A DNA stretch of 64,000 nt from Blepharisma japonicum (lineage: Eukaryota > Ciliophora > Heterotrichea > Heterotrichida > Blepharismidae): assembly GCA_949751835.1 (NCBI GenBank), contig CATKHK010000044.1:248001-312000 (forward strand). Direction: 5' to 3'. This document shows, in pieces, positions 10,048-20,225 of this stretch. The notes under the pieces were generated by a model. The model was not told the DNA's origin. It saw only the letters and a program-made list of their open reading frames with translations, and ran no database searches. The position numbers were made by a program, and so were the translations under genes. Position 1 is the first letter of the stretch. Each line of letters opens with the position of its first letter.

Positions 10048-12621
10048 TTAAAACTTTTTCTCATGTTTTAAGACTATCTCTCCACTCTTTATGCTTACTT
10101 CTTGCAGGATTCCTTCGAGCGACAAAACTGAGCCATAATATTTTTCGATTTCTTTCTTTGTGTAGCTTTTATGGTGGACTAATGATTTATCATCTGTACT
10201 AGTAGCTTTTATATTGATAATTTCTTCAATCTCGGAAGCCTCAAGCATAAATAGTGCCCCATCAATATTTCTTCATATCGCTTTCCCACCTGCAAAGCTT
10301 TGGTCTTCTTCAATTGAGTCTTTGTCAGTGTCCAATGATTCGTTACTTAGATCATCTCTTAAGGTTACATTAGTTTTGATGAAATCTAGGCCTTTGTTTT
10401 TCTGAATAAGATCACAGAGTTTATGTGTATTTGACTCTAGTCTTTCTTTTTTAACCTTTAATAACTCAGCTGCTTCTTCGATTTTAATGATTTTTTCTTC
10501 TGAATTTTCATCTCTTTGTATATCCATTTTTAAGTATTTTTGTGAAACATAAATAGTGACCAAGCAGTTTTGGCCATCAATTTCAATTGTTTTAGCTAAA
10601 ACTAGCTTGAAAACATAGCGAGATGAGTCTAATGGAGTTCTATTCAGCAAATCAAATGAATCATTTAATTTCAGCTGATCTGTAATCTTTTTAGCCTGCT
10701 TTAATTCTCTGCTAGGAGAGGAGCCAATTGTATTAAGTTTGCTAACTAGCTGGCTTTTAAAATTAGAATCATCTTTTATTTCAGTCTGAATTGAAATTTT
10801 TGGGATTGGTGCAGGCATTATAATAGAGCTCGAAAACGATTGAATTGCAAGCTCATTTGTTTGTGAGGATTTTACGATATCAATTTTTGTAGAGGCTATA
10901 TAAGGTTGGCCGTTTTCTTTGAATTGGACTTGTTTTATAAGCTGTTCAGGATTTTCAGCCTGGGCAGAATTAATTGGAATTTCATAAACCTTGTCAATTT
11001 CTCCTAATTTGTTCAGTGTAAGCTTATACTCATTTTCAGATTTAAGAATCATTACCAAAAAATATTGTCCACCTATTCTCCTTCCAGCTTTAAAAATGAT
11101 TTCTGAGTTTCCTTTTTGAGTTTCTGAAGGTTTTTTGTATTTTCTGCCTCTAAAAATATTTTGAATTGCTGTGACTGCATCTTTTACCAATTTATCCTTT
11201 TCAGGATTTATATGAAGAGCTTTAGTAGGAGTATCTGAATTTGCATAAAATTCTGTAAGACTGAAGGGGGTATCATGGTCTATTCCTATATAATAAGAAT
11301 GTGGGTTGAGCTGGCTTTGATTTTCTGGAGTTTCATTGCTTTCTTCTTCAAGAATTTTATGATGTTGAGAGTTACCAGGAGCAGGGGTGCTGCCTTTTCT
11401 TATGCTTATATGGTTTCCTTGAGGAGCAGATCGAACCTCAAGGATTTTATTTGATCTTATCACTGAAGACCTATACGGACTTTTTTGAAGTTTCATGCTC
11501 ATTTTTTGAGGACTTTTGGATTTCGATAGAAACCTTTGTTGACTGTCTTCATGGGTTAAAATAGGTTTTAATTTTCGATCAGTTTCAGACTCGTTTTCAT
11601 CAAGAGATTTCCTTGGGTTTAATTTTGGAAAATTTTTGATACTTAATCGGCTTTTTATTTCCTCAAATGTATATGGCTTTTTCTCTAAAGGAAATCTTGC
11701 ATCAAAAAAATTATTGCTTGTTTTTACGTCCACTTGTGGAGAAGCTTGAATATCTCTAAGGTTTGATTTATTTATTTCATTTGGTTTCGCCGAAATTGGC
11801 CGGCTTCGTGAATTTCTACTAAATAGTGGCCGCTTTTTTAATTTTTCTTTAATTTCCTCGTAATTTTTGACACAGTCTTCATAAATTGCTACCAGGTTTT
11901 GTGTTTCCTGGTGGTTATTCAAAAATTTTATAGCTTTTCCATATCATTCATAAGAATCATCATATTTCTTCAAATACTCATTTTCAATGGCGATATTATA
12001 GTAAGAAATCGCTAAAATCGATATTTTATTGATATAATCGGTAGAAGCAATATCTTTTGGTAAATTTAACATATCATCTTGTGAGTACTGAACAGCCTGC
12101 ATGGCATAATCTAAAGCTTCTTTATGCTTATTTAAATTAGAGAAAACTGCGCAGCAGTTTAAGTAAGTTGATGATTTATCGATTTGGACATCTCGATTCG
12201 TTTTTATTAATTCCAAAGCTTTGTCTAAATATTTCTTCGCCGCATGAAATTTTCCTAATCTTCTAAAAGTACATGCAAGATTGTTTAACAATGCACATTT
12301 TTCAGGCAATAAAATTGCAGGATAGACATTTAAGATTAATTTGAGTGATTGCAGCATTGATAAGGTTTGATATGGGTCTGATATATTTGATAATGCTTTT
12401 TTTGAGATTTTATCAACAAGATTTGAGCCTAAGCTTAGGACTTGTGAGGTGTAACGGGGATTATTGTGATATACTAACAATTTTGATAAGTGTTTCAATA
12501 ATTCTTGCAGATTGGAATTTTTAATAAGGGATTCTGAGATTGTTTCAAAGCTATTGAGAAATAACTGTATAGATTCCTTAGGGGTATTATCTTTATTTTC
12601 CTCTTTCGAACTTTCTTCCAT
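10048..12621 (-). CDS. TPR-repeat protein with an IQ motif
   Basis: 857 residues once two TGA codons are read as Trp (DSYEWYGKAI and KAIWRNIDG). The N-terminal 230 residues form helical TPR-like repeats: LNNLACTFRRLGKFHAAKKY, then LNCCAVFSNLNKHKEALDYA, then ISYYNIAIENEYLKKYDDSY. A disordered Ser/Lys-rich linker follows. A calmodulin-binding IQ motif (AIQNIFRGRKYKK) lies near residue 490. The C-terminal part is mixed alpha/beta without a recognised domain. The gene is related in layout to the TPR gene at 42546-43955 (N-terminal TPRs, basic disordered tail). Likely a scaffold in a cytoskeletal or ciliary complex with calmodulin control; this is inference. Confidence 0.72.
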
Positions 12622-12764
12622 ATTAATTCATAGAAAGTAAAGAGATATATAAAGATAGTTTACTTATTCTTGTGTATTATTCATAATTGGCCTTAAGAAA
12701 ACATATTATTATAATAATTATTTAAGAATTATAATAAGACTATGAAAACTAAAAATTTTGTTAA

Positions 12765-13769
12765 TTACATGCCTCTTGTTCTCAGTAAAATTTTTGAATT
12801 TGTTTTACGATCTCTATAAGAGAGTAATGTGTCTTTAAAAGAATTAATATCAACTGTTGCACAATAATTTACAAAAAATATTTGGTCATACAGTCTTGCT
12901 ACTTTTTCAATTAGCTTGGTCTTTTTAAGAATTGACAGTTTATTTAGTCATCCAAATAGGGTTAACCCTTTTATCTTTTTTTCCTTTATTAAGCTCATAG
13001 GGTTTATTAAGCATGGCTGATTTGATAAAAATCCATAAACATATAAAACGCCAGGCTCAGACAAGCAGTTATAAAGAATCCCAGTCATTTCTCCTGCAAC
13101 TCCGTCAAATGCAATTGTGGCTTTAAGAGTTTTCGCTAATAGGTTTACTTTGGTTTCCCAGCCTTCTTCTGATGAGTCAAATACATATTCACAGCCCATT
13201 TCTCTCAGTAAGTCTGCTTGGCTACTTCTTCTTACTATATTTATTATAGGAATTCCATTGCGAGTGCAATATTTAATCATAGCTTTCCCTATATATCCAG
13301 AAGCCGCATTTTGTATGACTGCTCTATGATTTCCCTTTCTAATTTTGTTCATCATATATTCAATAGTTAAAGCGTAAATTGCACCGGCAGCCTGCTCAAA
13401 ATTCATACAGTCAGGTATCGGAACCACACAATTTGCATCAACAATCGTCATATTTGCAAAAGATCCTGTATTATTAGGGCCATAGGTCATAAAAGTGACA
13501 CGCTTATTTAGTAAGGAGTTAGCTAAAACTCCGCCCCCTGATTTTATTACAGTTCCACTTCCATTTAAACCTAAAGTATTATGTGAAAGTCTTAAGTCTG
13601 GAAAATTGCCCATATAAATGTACTCGTCTGCTGGATGCAAGCTTGCAAATTCATTTCTAATCAATACAAAATTCTCGGGGATTTCTTTAGGGACTTTTAA
13701 ATCTTTTACAGTCATTGAATTTATATCACCATACCTATCGATTGTAAGAGCATGAAGCTTGTCTATCAT
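12765..13769 (-). CDS. MDR-family NAD(P)H oxidoreductase (enoyl reductase/quinone reductase-like)
   Basis: 334 residues when the TGA in LFGWLNKL is read as Trp; the stop is TAA at 12765-12767. A GroES-like N-terminal part (residues 1-120, FASLHPADEYIYMG) is followed by a Rossmann part containing VIQNAASGYIGKAMIKYC and later IAFDGVAGEMTG and VLYVYGFLS. This pattern matches the medium-chain dehydrogenase/reductase group that includes mitochondrial 2-enoyl thioester reductase (MECR) and quinone oxidoreductases. There are no zinc-ligand cysteines, as expected for that subgroup. It is a close paralog of the + strand gene at 22025-23023: both share SLGL/TLGL-GSGTV, SGGG-LANSL-NKRV and a common C-terminus. 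The exact substrate is unknown. Confidence 0.82.
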
Positions 13770-14278
13770 TTTTTATAATAAAAAGAAAACATGAAACTTA
13801 TTTCAAATAGAGATACTGATCGGTCATTTTTAACAGCCATTAGCTCGAAGATAAAATTTCTTAATTCCATAATAGTAAAACTATTGATAAAAGCATGTAA
13901 AAATCAGCTATAAAAACATATAGTTATTTATGATTTTTTTTGGTGATTTTAAATGAAATAGTTGAGTCTTGACCTATATGTAAATAATCTTGCTAAGCAA
14001 TAGTTCTGTCTCAAATTCGCTAAGAGAAATTAATTCCTAATCCATAAAATTTTATAAACCCTCCTAAGCACCAATATTTTAAGTTTCACAGAAAGAAAAC
14101 TAAAACCCACCACAAAGATTTATTTTTCCTTTCATTTCCCACCAATTCCATCCCAAAGTCCTTCCCGGGAAAATAAAGGCTATAGAAAAATTTCCAGTGA
14201 AGGCTTCATCGCCATTTTATAAGATTTAGGTTCGAAATTTTCCTTGACTGGCATTAATAAATACACCTCAGAAAGGGT
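13770..14278. other. Intergenic region upstream of ornithine decarboxylase
   Basis: 509 bp with no supported ORF on either strand. The right half (about 14080-14278) is richer in C and in coding-like composition than other spacers. It contains the palindrome TTCCCGGGAA at 14162-14171. It may be a long 5' leader of the ODC mRNA. ODC leaders are often long and regulatory in other eukaryotes, but no specific element can be identified here. Confidence 0.4.
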
Positions 14279-15661
14279 ATGCTTAAAAGTGCATCTAAAC
14301 TTCAAAATGCTTGTTCAATGATGAAATTCGCTACCAACTTTTATACTTCAAAAAGTTTTCTCAGTAGTCGTAAGCTCGGGATTCCAATAAACCCTAATCC
14401 AGGATTTCCTTATAATCCACCAGTGGGGCCATACGACGAAGGAATTTCTAAAGACCCATCAATTCAACCATCTTTTGAATTTGAGGTCGATCCAAAAGCC
14501 CTTCTTGATTCAGTTATCCGTCAGCAAATTTATCAGCAAAAAGTCGAGGAACCTTTCTACGTTGCTGATCTTGGGGATGTTGTAAGAAAGCATCACCAAT
14601 GAATGACACTTTTGCCTAGAGTTAAGCCATTTTACGCAGTAAAATGCAATAGTGACCCATTTGTACTCAAGACCCTTGCTTCGCTTGGCACCGGCTTTGA
14701 CTGTGCATCTACCGAAGAAATAAAAACAATGCTTGGCTTAGGCGTAGAACCAGAAAATATTATTTTCGCAAACCCTTGCAAGGCTGTGTCAAATATCAGA
14801 TATGCTCGCGATCATTATGTAAACATGATGACAGCTGATAACGCTGACGAGTTACGCAAAATCCACGAAATTAATCCACACGCTGATGTAGTTATCCGCA
14901 TTTATGCTGATGACTCCAAAGCTGTGTGCAGACTTGGGAAAAAATTCGGGATTCCAATTGACCTTGTACCGGAGCTTGTACAAGAGGCAAAAAAAATTGG
15001 AGTTAATATTGCAGGTATCAGCTTCCATGTGGGCTCAGGCTGCACAGATGCAACAGCTTATAGCGATGCACTTCTGCTTGCAAGAAGAGCTTTTAATGAT
15101 ATTGAAGCAGCAGGGTATTCACCTACGCTACTTGACATTGGAGGAGGCTTTCCTGGGTATGAGCAGCCTGGTTTGGTGAAATTCGAAGAAATTGCCAGCC
15201 TAATTAGGCCAACTCTTGACGAACTATTCCCAAGGCATGTTAAAGTAATTGCAGAACCTGGAAGATATTACGTGGCCAGCGCTTTTTCACTAAGTGTAAA
15301 CGTGACATCCAAAAAAGAAATAAAAAAGCCAAATGCTGAAAAAATGTGCATGTATTATGTGAATGACGGAGTTTATGGGTCATTCAATAACATCATGTTT
15401 GATCATGCAGTGCTTCCAAATCCTCAAATTTATAGAAAAGATTCCACTGTAGAAAATGAGGAAAGAACCTTCGAGTGCAGCATCTGGGGACCGACTTGTG
15501 ACTCAATGGACTGTTTGACTTCGAAGATGGAGCTACCAGAGCTGAACATTGGAGATTGGCTTTCATTTGATAACATGGGCGCTTACACTTTTGCAGCTGC
15601 TTCCACGTTTAATGGTTTCGCAAAGGCTCGGTTGATTTATGTTAACTCAGAGCTTGAGTAA
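14279..15661 (+). CDS. ODC1: Ornithine decarboxylase
   Basis: PLP-dependent decarboxylation of ornithine to putrescine, the entry step of polyamine synthesis. The 460-residue frame aligns through the whole fold. The PLP lysine is in PFYAVKCN. Further landmarks are TGFDCAS, ANPCK, SFHVGSGCTD, the phosphate-binding GGGFPG, AEPGRYYVASAF, YYVNDGVYGSFN, the catalytic Cys in WGPTCDSMD, and GAYTFAAASTFNGF. The TGA at 14600-14602 (HHQWMTLLPRV) falls exactly on the Trp of the animal motif HLRWLKALPRV, strong evidence for UGA=Trp. The protein ends 13 residues after STFNGF, so the C-terminal PEST-like degron of vertebrate ODC is absent. The N-terminus has an extra 40 or so basic, Ser-rich residues that resemble a mitochondrial presequence. 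Confidence 0.96.
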
Positions 15662-15756
15662 TTATAATCGCATTTTACTATAAAAATGACTTATTTTAAT
15701 ATGAATTAAATTCCAATAGGAATATTTATAGCAGATTATTAATCATAATAAAATTA

Positions 15757-17265
15757 TTAAAGCAAGCAGCAATTTGCACAGGAAGATGTGCTACGTGCAT
15801 CAGGCTGGAAGTTAATTCTGTTCTTTTTAATTTCGCCTTGGATTGGTAAATGGCTATATCTTGAGTATTCTTTTTGGTTTTTCTTCATTTCTTCTTTGGA
15901 TTTTTTATCATTGCAGATTAAGCTGATTGTTTTTTCTATGAGTTTGCAGTTGTTGGTGGATTGCTCTGAAACGTCATTTACTTTATAATCATGGTGATGC
16001 TTTTCTTTATTTATGTTGATTTCAATTTTCAGTTCGTTTGAAGTTATCTTTAATTTATGAGGGGTTTCTTTATTGTTATAGCAAGGAGATTTGTTGATAC
16101 TTATTGCGTTATTTGACGATTCTATTTGAAGAGGATGGGGAATTGAAGGTGATGGCGACTTTTCTTCTATTTTTTCTTCTTTGGGGCTGCTTTTTGCAAT
16201 AGTAATATCTTGCTGGATTATTTTATTTGAAATTTGATTTGTTAAATCAATTTCGTTTAAATAAATTTCACATAAAGGTTTGTGAATTGCTTCTAAGCTA
16301 CTTTTTGTGATAACAATTTTTTTGATTTTTTCTTCAATAAAGTAGATGCTATGTAAAGGTTTTGAAAGCATTTTTGTTGACGATAAACTGAGAAACACTG
16401 AATAGGGCTCTAAAATTGCTTTTTGAGCATTTGGATAAATAAATTCTTTTTTATAAATGGCTATGTCAGCAGTATTATCTAAATTGCTAACTTCTACCAA
16501 ATTTGATGTATTTAGATTTCTAATCTTATCAGGCACTATGAAATCGCATATCTCAGATTTTTCCAAGTCTTCAAAATTCTTATTTGAAGGCTCTTCTTTA
16601 ATTAGTGAAACCCCAAACTCAATGCTGGGGACTAATGTTTTAGCTTCGCTTCTATCATTTAAATTACTAAAATCTCTTAGCTCATCTAAATTTATCGCAA
16701 AACCATCAAATAATTGCTTTTCTGATTTAAAATTTTCAACAGCTATATCTGCTATTGCAACCTCATCAATCAGCAATTTCTCCGTGTTAAACTCAATCTG
16801 ATTTGCTATATTAATATTTATTTCTCTATTATCTTCAGTATTTTTTAACTCCTCTTGTAAGATTTCAAGTTCTTCACTTGAAGAATACCCTTTTAGGTGA
16901 ATTTCTTGGATATTTTCAAAAAGTTTGCTTTCTAGAATTTGAAATTTCTGTCGGTTTTTTTCCGAGACATCAACATGGGACTCAAGGATTTGGATTTTTT
17001 CCTGATCTTGGGCCTTTAATATTGTTGCAGCGGCTTCTTCTTCACTTGAGGATATATCAATGTTTTCAATTGAAGTGTTTGATCTGCTCTCTTCTTCAAT
17101 TTGCAAATGTTCTATTAAATCTGGTGATTGATTTCTGAAGTCTTCGTTATTTTCTTGGAGTATTTCGGGAGACAAAGCCATTGCTTCATCATGTGCTTGC
17201 TGATCGGTTGGGTCCATTATGTTAATAAAATTATTCGTTTTACTTGTATTTATCACTGAAATCAA
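15757..17265 (-). CDS. Acidic, mostly disordered protein ending in a CaaX box (CCLL)
   Basis: 502 residues from the ATG at 17265; an alternative start at 17217 (MDPTDQQAHDE) would give 486. The N-terminal half is rich in Glu, Asn and Ser, with a likely helix (LESKLFENIQEIHLKGY). Around residues 290-350 there are degenerate repeats of the type KPLxxIYxxE (SKPLHSIYFIEE, then HKPLCEIYLNEI, preceded by EPYSVFLS). The tail is basic, then Ser/Cys-rich (SSCANC), and ends CCLL. This is a CaaX box whose final Leu predicts geranylgeranylation, and the neighbouring Cys residues could be palmitoylated. No domain is recognised. It is probably a lipid-anchored adaptor or structural protein. Confidence 0.65.
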   Translation of the reverse strand: MISVINTSKTNNFINIMDPTDQQAHDEAMALSPEILQENNEDFRNQSPDLIEHLQIEEESRSNTSIENIDISSSEEEAAATILKAQDQEKIQILESHVDVSEKNRQKFQILESKLFENIQEIHLKGYSSSEELEILQEELKNTEDNREININIANQIEFNTEKLLIDEVAIADIAVENFKSEKQLFDGFAINLDELRDFSNLNDRSEAKTLVPSIEFGVSLIKEEPSNKNFEDLEKSEICDFIVPDKIRNLNTSNLVEVSNLDNTADIAIYKKEFIYPNAQKAILEPYSVFLSLSSTKMLSKPLHSIYFIEEKIKKIVITKSSLEAIHKPLCEIYLNEIDLTNQISNKIIQQDITIAKSSPKEEKIEEKSPSPSIPHPLQIESSNNAISINKSPCYNNKETPHKLKITSNELKIEININKEKHHHDYKVNDVSEQSTNNCKLIEKTISLICNDKKSKEEMKKNQKEYSRYSHLPIQGEIKKNRINFQPDARSTSSCANCCLL

Positions 17266-17694
17266 TGTATTTATGTAAAAAAATTATTTGATTAAAGATT
17301 TAGTTGAGTATAGAGTGAGATGGGACTGCCATTTTGATTATCTTTACTCAGGTTTTAGAATTAGCAATTTCAGAAATATTATTTTTACTAGTTATTTTAA
17401 TGGTAATTATTTGACTGCTTCAAAAATTATTCAAAAATTAATTAACTAAAATAAGCTAAAAAATTATTAACAAATTGTTAAAAAATTAAATTTGATTTAA
17501 TTTTAAGCTGATTGCTACATAATTAAAGAAATAGATCCGGGATAAAGTATTATGAAATGCTTTTTATGTATAAAATATATGATATTTGATAAATACTCTC
17601 CATTATTTAGGTGCAATAATTAATTTAATTTAAGGAATCCTTAATTTTTAGGATTTAATTATCATTTTAGTGTGGCATTCTTCCCCTTTGATTT
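17266..17694. other. AT-rich intergenic region
   Basis: About 430 bp of very AT-rich sequence between the start of the CaaX gene and a decayed coding remnant. I see no ORF with coding character on either strand and no repeat or RNA structure. It probably holds the promoter of the minus-strand CaaX gene. Confidence 0.4.
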
Positions 17695-18035
17695 TTACTC
17701 ATAAATATCTTCATATACTTCTCGGTTACTATTATCACAGTCTTCTTTATAATCTCCCATTTCTATTCTCAAGCCTGGTTTAAATGCTTCTATGAGCTAC
17801 TCCACCATTCGAACTAAAGCTCATTTGAGGGTTTTCTCCAATATCAGAATAAAAATCCTCCTTTAAATGGATGAATCTCAAAGAAGCTTCCACAGGAATC
17901 TCCCCCAAAATTACTACTGCTAAAGAAATATTCAAATGGATCTCTCCTTCATCTATTTCTTCCTGTATTTAATTCTCTATTAAACGCGCTATTCCTTTGA
18001 CTTTCAAAGAAGTCAAAATCATTTTTGATTTTCAT
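17695..18035 (-). pseudogene. Decayed coding remnant, Phe/Gly-rich (DnaJ-like?)
   Basis: On the minus strand an ATG at 18035 opens a frame reading KNDFDFFESQRNSAF and, after a TGA, RDPFEYFFSSSNFGGDS. A change of frame then gives DIGENPQMSFSSNGG. A further change gives FKPGLRIEMGDYKEDC and ends at TAA at 17695-17697. The three pieces read like parts of one protein, but no 15- or 16-nt GT...AG intron reconciles the frames. The F/G-rich pattern recalls the region after a J-domain in DNAJB-type chaperones, but no J-domain is present upstream. It could be a pseudogene, an assembly error, or chance. It lies just upstream of the proteasome gene, on the opposite strand. Confidence 0.33.
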
Positions 18036-18125
18036 ATGGCATCATTAAATAGAAATTTCAATTTTAATTAAAAATTCTAAAACCCTTTCACACATTACCT
18101 CTTTTATAATTCCGATTACCATATT

Positions 18126-18863
18126 ATGAGTAGAGGAGCAGGATTCGATAAGCACATCACAATTTTCTCACCAGACGGCAGGCTTTATCAAGTTGAATAT
18201 GCTTTTAAAGCTGCAAAATCAGCTGGCCTCACAAGTATTGCAGTCCGTGGTAATGACTGCGTTGTTCTATGTATAGAAAAGAAAGTGCCTGACAGAATGA
18301 TTGTCCCAGAGAGCGTAACCCATTTGTTTACAGTTGCTGAGAATATTGGAGCTTGTATGACAGGTTTGCTTCCTGACGCACGAGCTTTAGTAACAAGAAT
18401 GAGAAATGAGGCAAGTGAATATAGATTTAAGAATGGAATTCAATGTCCAGTCAATATTTTAGCTAACAGGACAGGAGACCTTGCTCAAGTTTACACTCAG
18501 CAAGCCTTTATGAGACCATATGGAGTTATCACGATGCTTGCAGGAATTGATGACGAGTTCGGCCCTCAGCTTTATAAAATCGACCCTGCAGGGATGTTCC
18601 AAGGGTTTAAAGCTTGTGCAGCAGGAGTCAAAGAACAAGAAGCTACCAATTATTTGGAAAAACAGTGGAAAAAGGTGAATGGGAATTTAAATAGAGAACA
18701 AGCTATAGAAATGGCAATTGAATGCTTACAGAATGTAATGGCTCAGGAATATAAGTCGAATGATATTGAAGTAGGAATTGTGACAACTGATCACCATGCT
18801 CTTAGATTATTAAGTCAACAGGAAATTGAAGAAAGATTAAATGCTATTGCTGCTAAAGACTAA
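18126..18863 (+). CDS. PSMA6: 20S proteasome subunit alpha-6 (alpha1 position)
   Basis: 245 residues, the family length. It starts MSRGAGFDKHITIFSPDGRL followed by YQVEYAFKA, the proteasome alpha signature that gates the 20S barrel. The motifs GLTSIAVRG, KKVPDRMI, VTHLFTVAENIG, MRPYGV and AAGVKEQEAT match the PSMA6 branch rather than the other alpha subunits. It forms part of the outer heptameric ring and is not itself catalytic. No intron or UGA codon is needed. The only other ubiquitin-system gene in the window is the RBR ligase at the left edge. Confidence 0.95.
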   Translation: MSRGAGFDKHITIFSPDGRLYQVEYAFKAAKSAGLTSIAVRGNDCVVLCIEKKVPDRMIVPESVTHLFTVAENIGACMTGLLPDARALVTRMRNEASEYRFKNGIQCPVNILANRTGDLAQVYTQQAFMRPYGVITMLAGIDDEFGPQLYKIDPAGMFQGFKACAAGVKEQEATNYLEKQWKKVNGNLNREQAIEMAIECLQNVMAQEYKSNDIEVGIVTTDHHALRLLSQQEIEERLNAIAAKD

Positions 18864-19033
18864 TAAGTTAAGTTGCAATGACGTAATAAATTTATATTAA
18901 AATGTCCAGCCTTTTAAAATCAGGCAATTTTCAAAAAATATAAAAAATCCTGATTTTTGGATATTTCTTTGCAGCTTCATGTCTTATTTAGAAAAATAGT
19001 GGCCTATTTTTAAACATAATAAAAAATACAAAG

Positions 19034-20197
19034 ATGCTTCGGTGGAAAACGATTTGCTGTAATCCATAAGTAGGGGCCAGTTTTACAACTGCTTGCATGA
19101 GGAAAACACCTGAAAAGTTTTTGGGATTAGCGTCAGCATATGCTGAGAGACAAGTAATGCATCATTTTGCACAAGGACTTTACCCGGATTCAGGGATTTA
19201 TATTTTCGCTGACAAATGCTTAAGAAAAAACCCTATCAACGACTCACAATTAGAAAGCTACTGCAATGACAAACTTTTAGCATTAAAAACAATAGCAAAT
19301 CCGTCATTCAGAGAATCAATAAAATCTCACTTGTCTAATATTGACACAAGTATTAGCAAAATGGTAAGGTTTATTTAGCTTAAAATTGATATCAAAGCTA
19401 CTGATATTGTTACGAAATTTTTCGATTTTTATGGAACAAAGCATATGCATGCTTCCGCCATGCTGCTTATGGCACAAGCTATAGGAGGAATTTCAATGAA
19501 GCAACTACTATTTACCCAATCAATAGAGATGGCTCACTTTGGAAGCTCAATTCATAACAAAATTTTAGATAATTCTAGTGAAGCAAGCTGGCTTCATATG
19601 TTTTTGGGCGATAATGGAATGATATTAGGTGGCGATTATATGATCTCTAACGCGTAATATTTATCCAGCTCTATTGAATGTTGCAGAATTAACAGTTTGC
19701 CACTAATCCAGCTACTTTGTTTGATTATTCAAAATATTGCAAAAGGGTCAATTTTGTCTTTAAAAGGGGAAGGAATTTCTGAAGTGCTGATGAATTATTG
19801 TGCCCTGTGTTTTTATAAGACAGCCAGCATTATGGCTAATGGATGCCAAGGGATAGCATATTTAGCTAATAGTGATATGAAGATCAGCTATGACTATGGA
19901 AAACACCTTGGAATGGCTCTCAGTGTAGCCAGCGATATTAAAGACTATTTAAACGGAAAACTTAAATATAGCTCTTTTCCCGTTCTTTTTGCAGCAAACA
20001 CACATCCTAATATTCACAAGTTAATTGAAGAAAAACAAGAAAATCTTGCAAAAGAGCTGATAGCAGATGCAAATGGCATTTATTGGGCTAAAAAATTAGC
20101 AATTCATCACATAGAAGCTGCTATTGAAGCAGCTAACGAGTTTGAAAGCCCAAAAGAGCTTGTCGCGCTAGCAGCAAGTATCTCAAATAGCCTTTAA
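19034..20197 (+). CDS. PDSS2: PDSS2-like polyprenyl diphosphate synthase subunit (coenzyme Q side chain)
   Basis: About 372 residues with three 15-nt introns: 19059-19073 (GTAATCCATAAGTAG), 19364-19378 (GTAAGGTTTATTTAG) and 19654-19668 (GTAATATTTATCCAG). Exon 1 is only 25 nt. The N-terminus MLRWKTICWASFTTACMRK looks like a mitochondrial presequence. Conserved trans-prenyltransferase regions are HASAMLLMAQAIGG, HNKILD and LGGDYMISNA. The C-terminus matches PDSS2 (GKHLGMALSVASDI, then LFAANTHP). The aspartate-rich DDxxD motifs are missing, as in PDSS2, which works only with a catalytic PDSS1-type partner not seen here. The neighbouring convergent gene is a PPTC7-like phosphatase, another CoQ factor, with 28 bp between stops. 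Confidence 0.82.
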
Positions 20198-20225
20198 TAA
20201 ATAGAATTTCCTAAATTTTTAATTA

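Noticed and set aside
14228-14245. TTAGGTTCGAAATTTTCC resembling a tRNA T-loop
   Set aside because: Flanking bases do not pair into a T stem, and no acceptor or anticodon stem can be folded around it.
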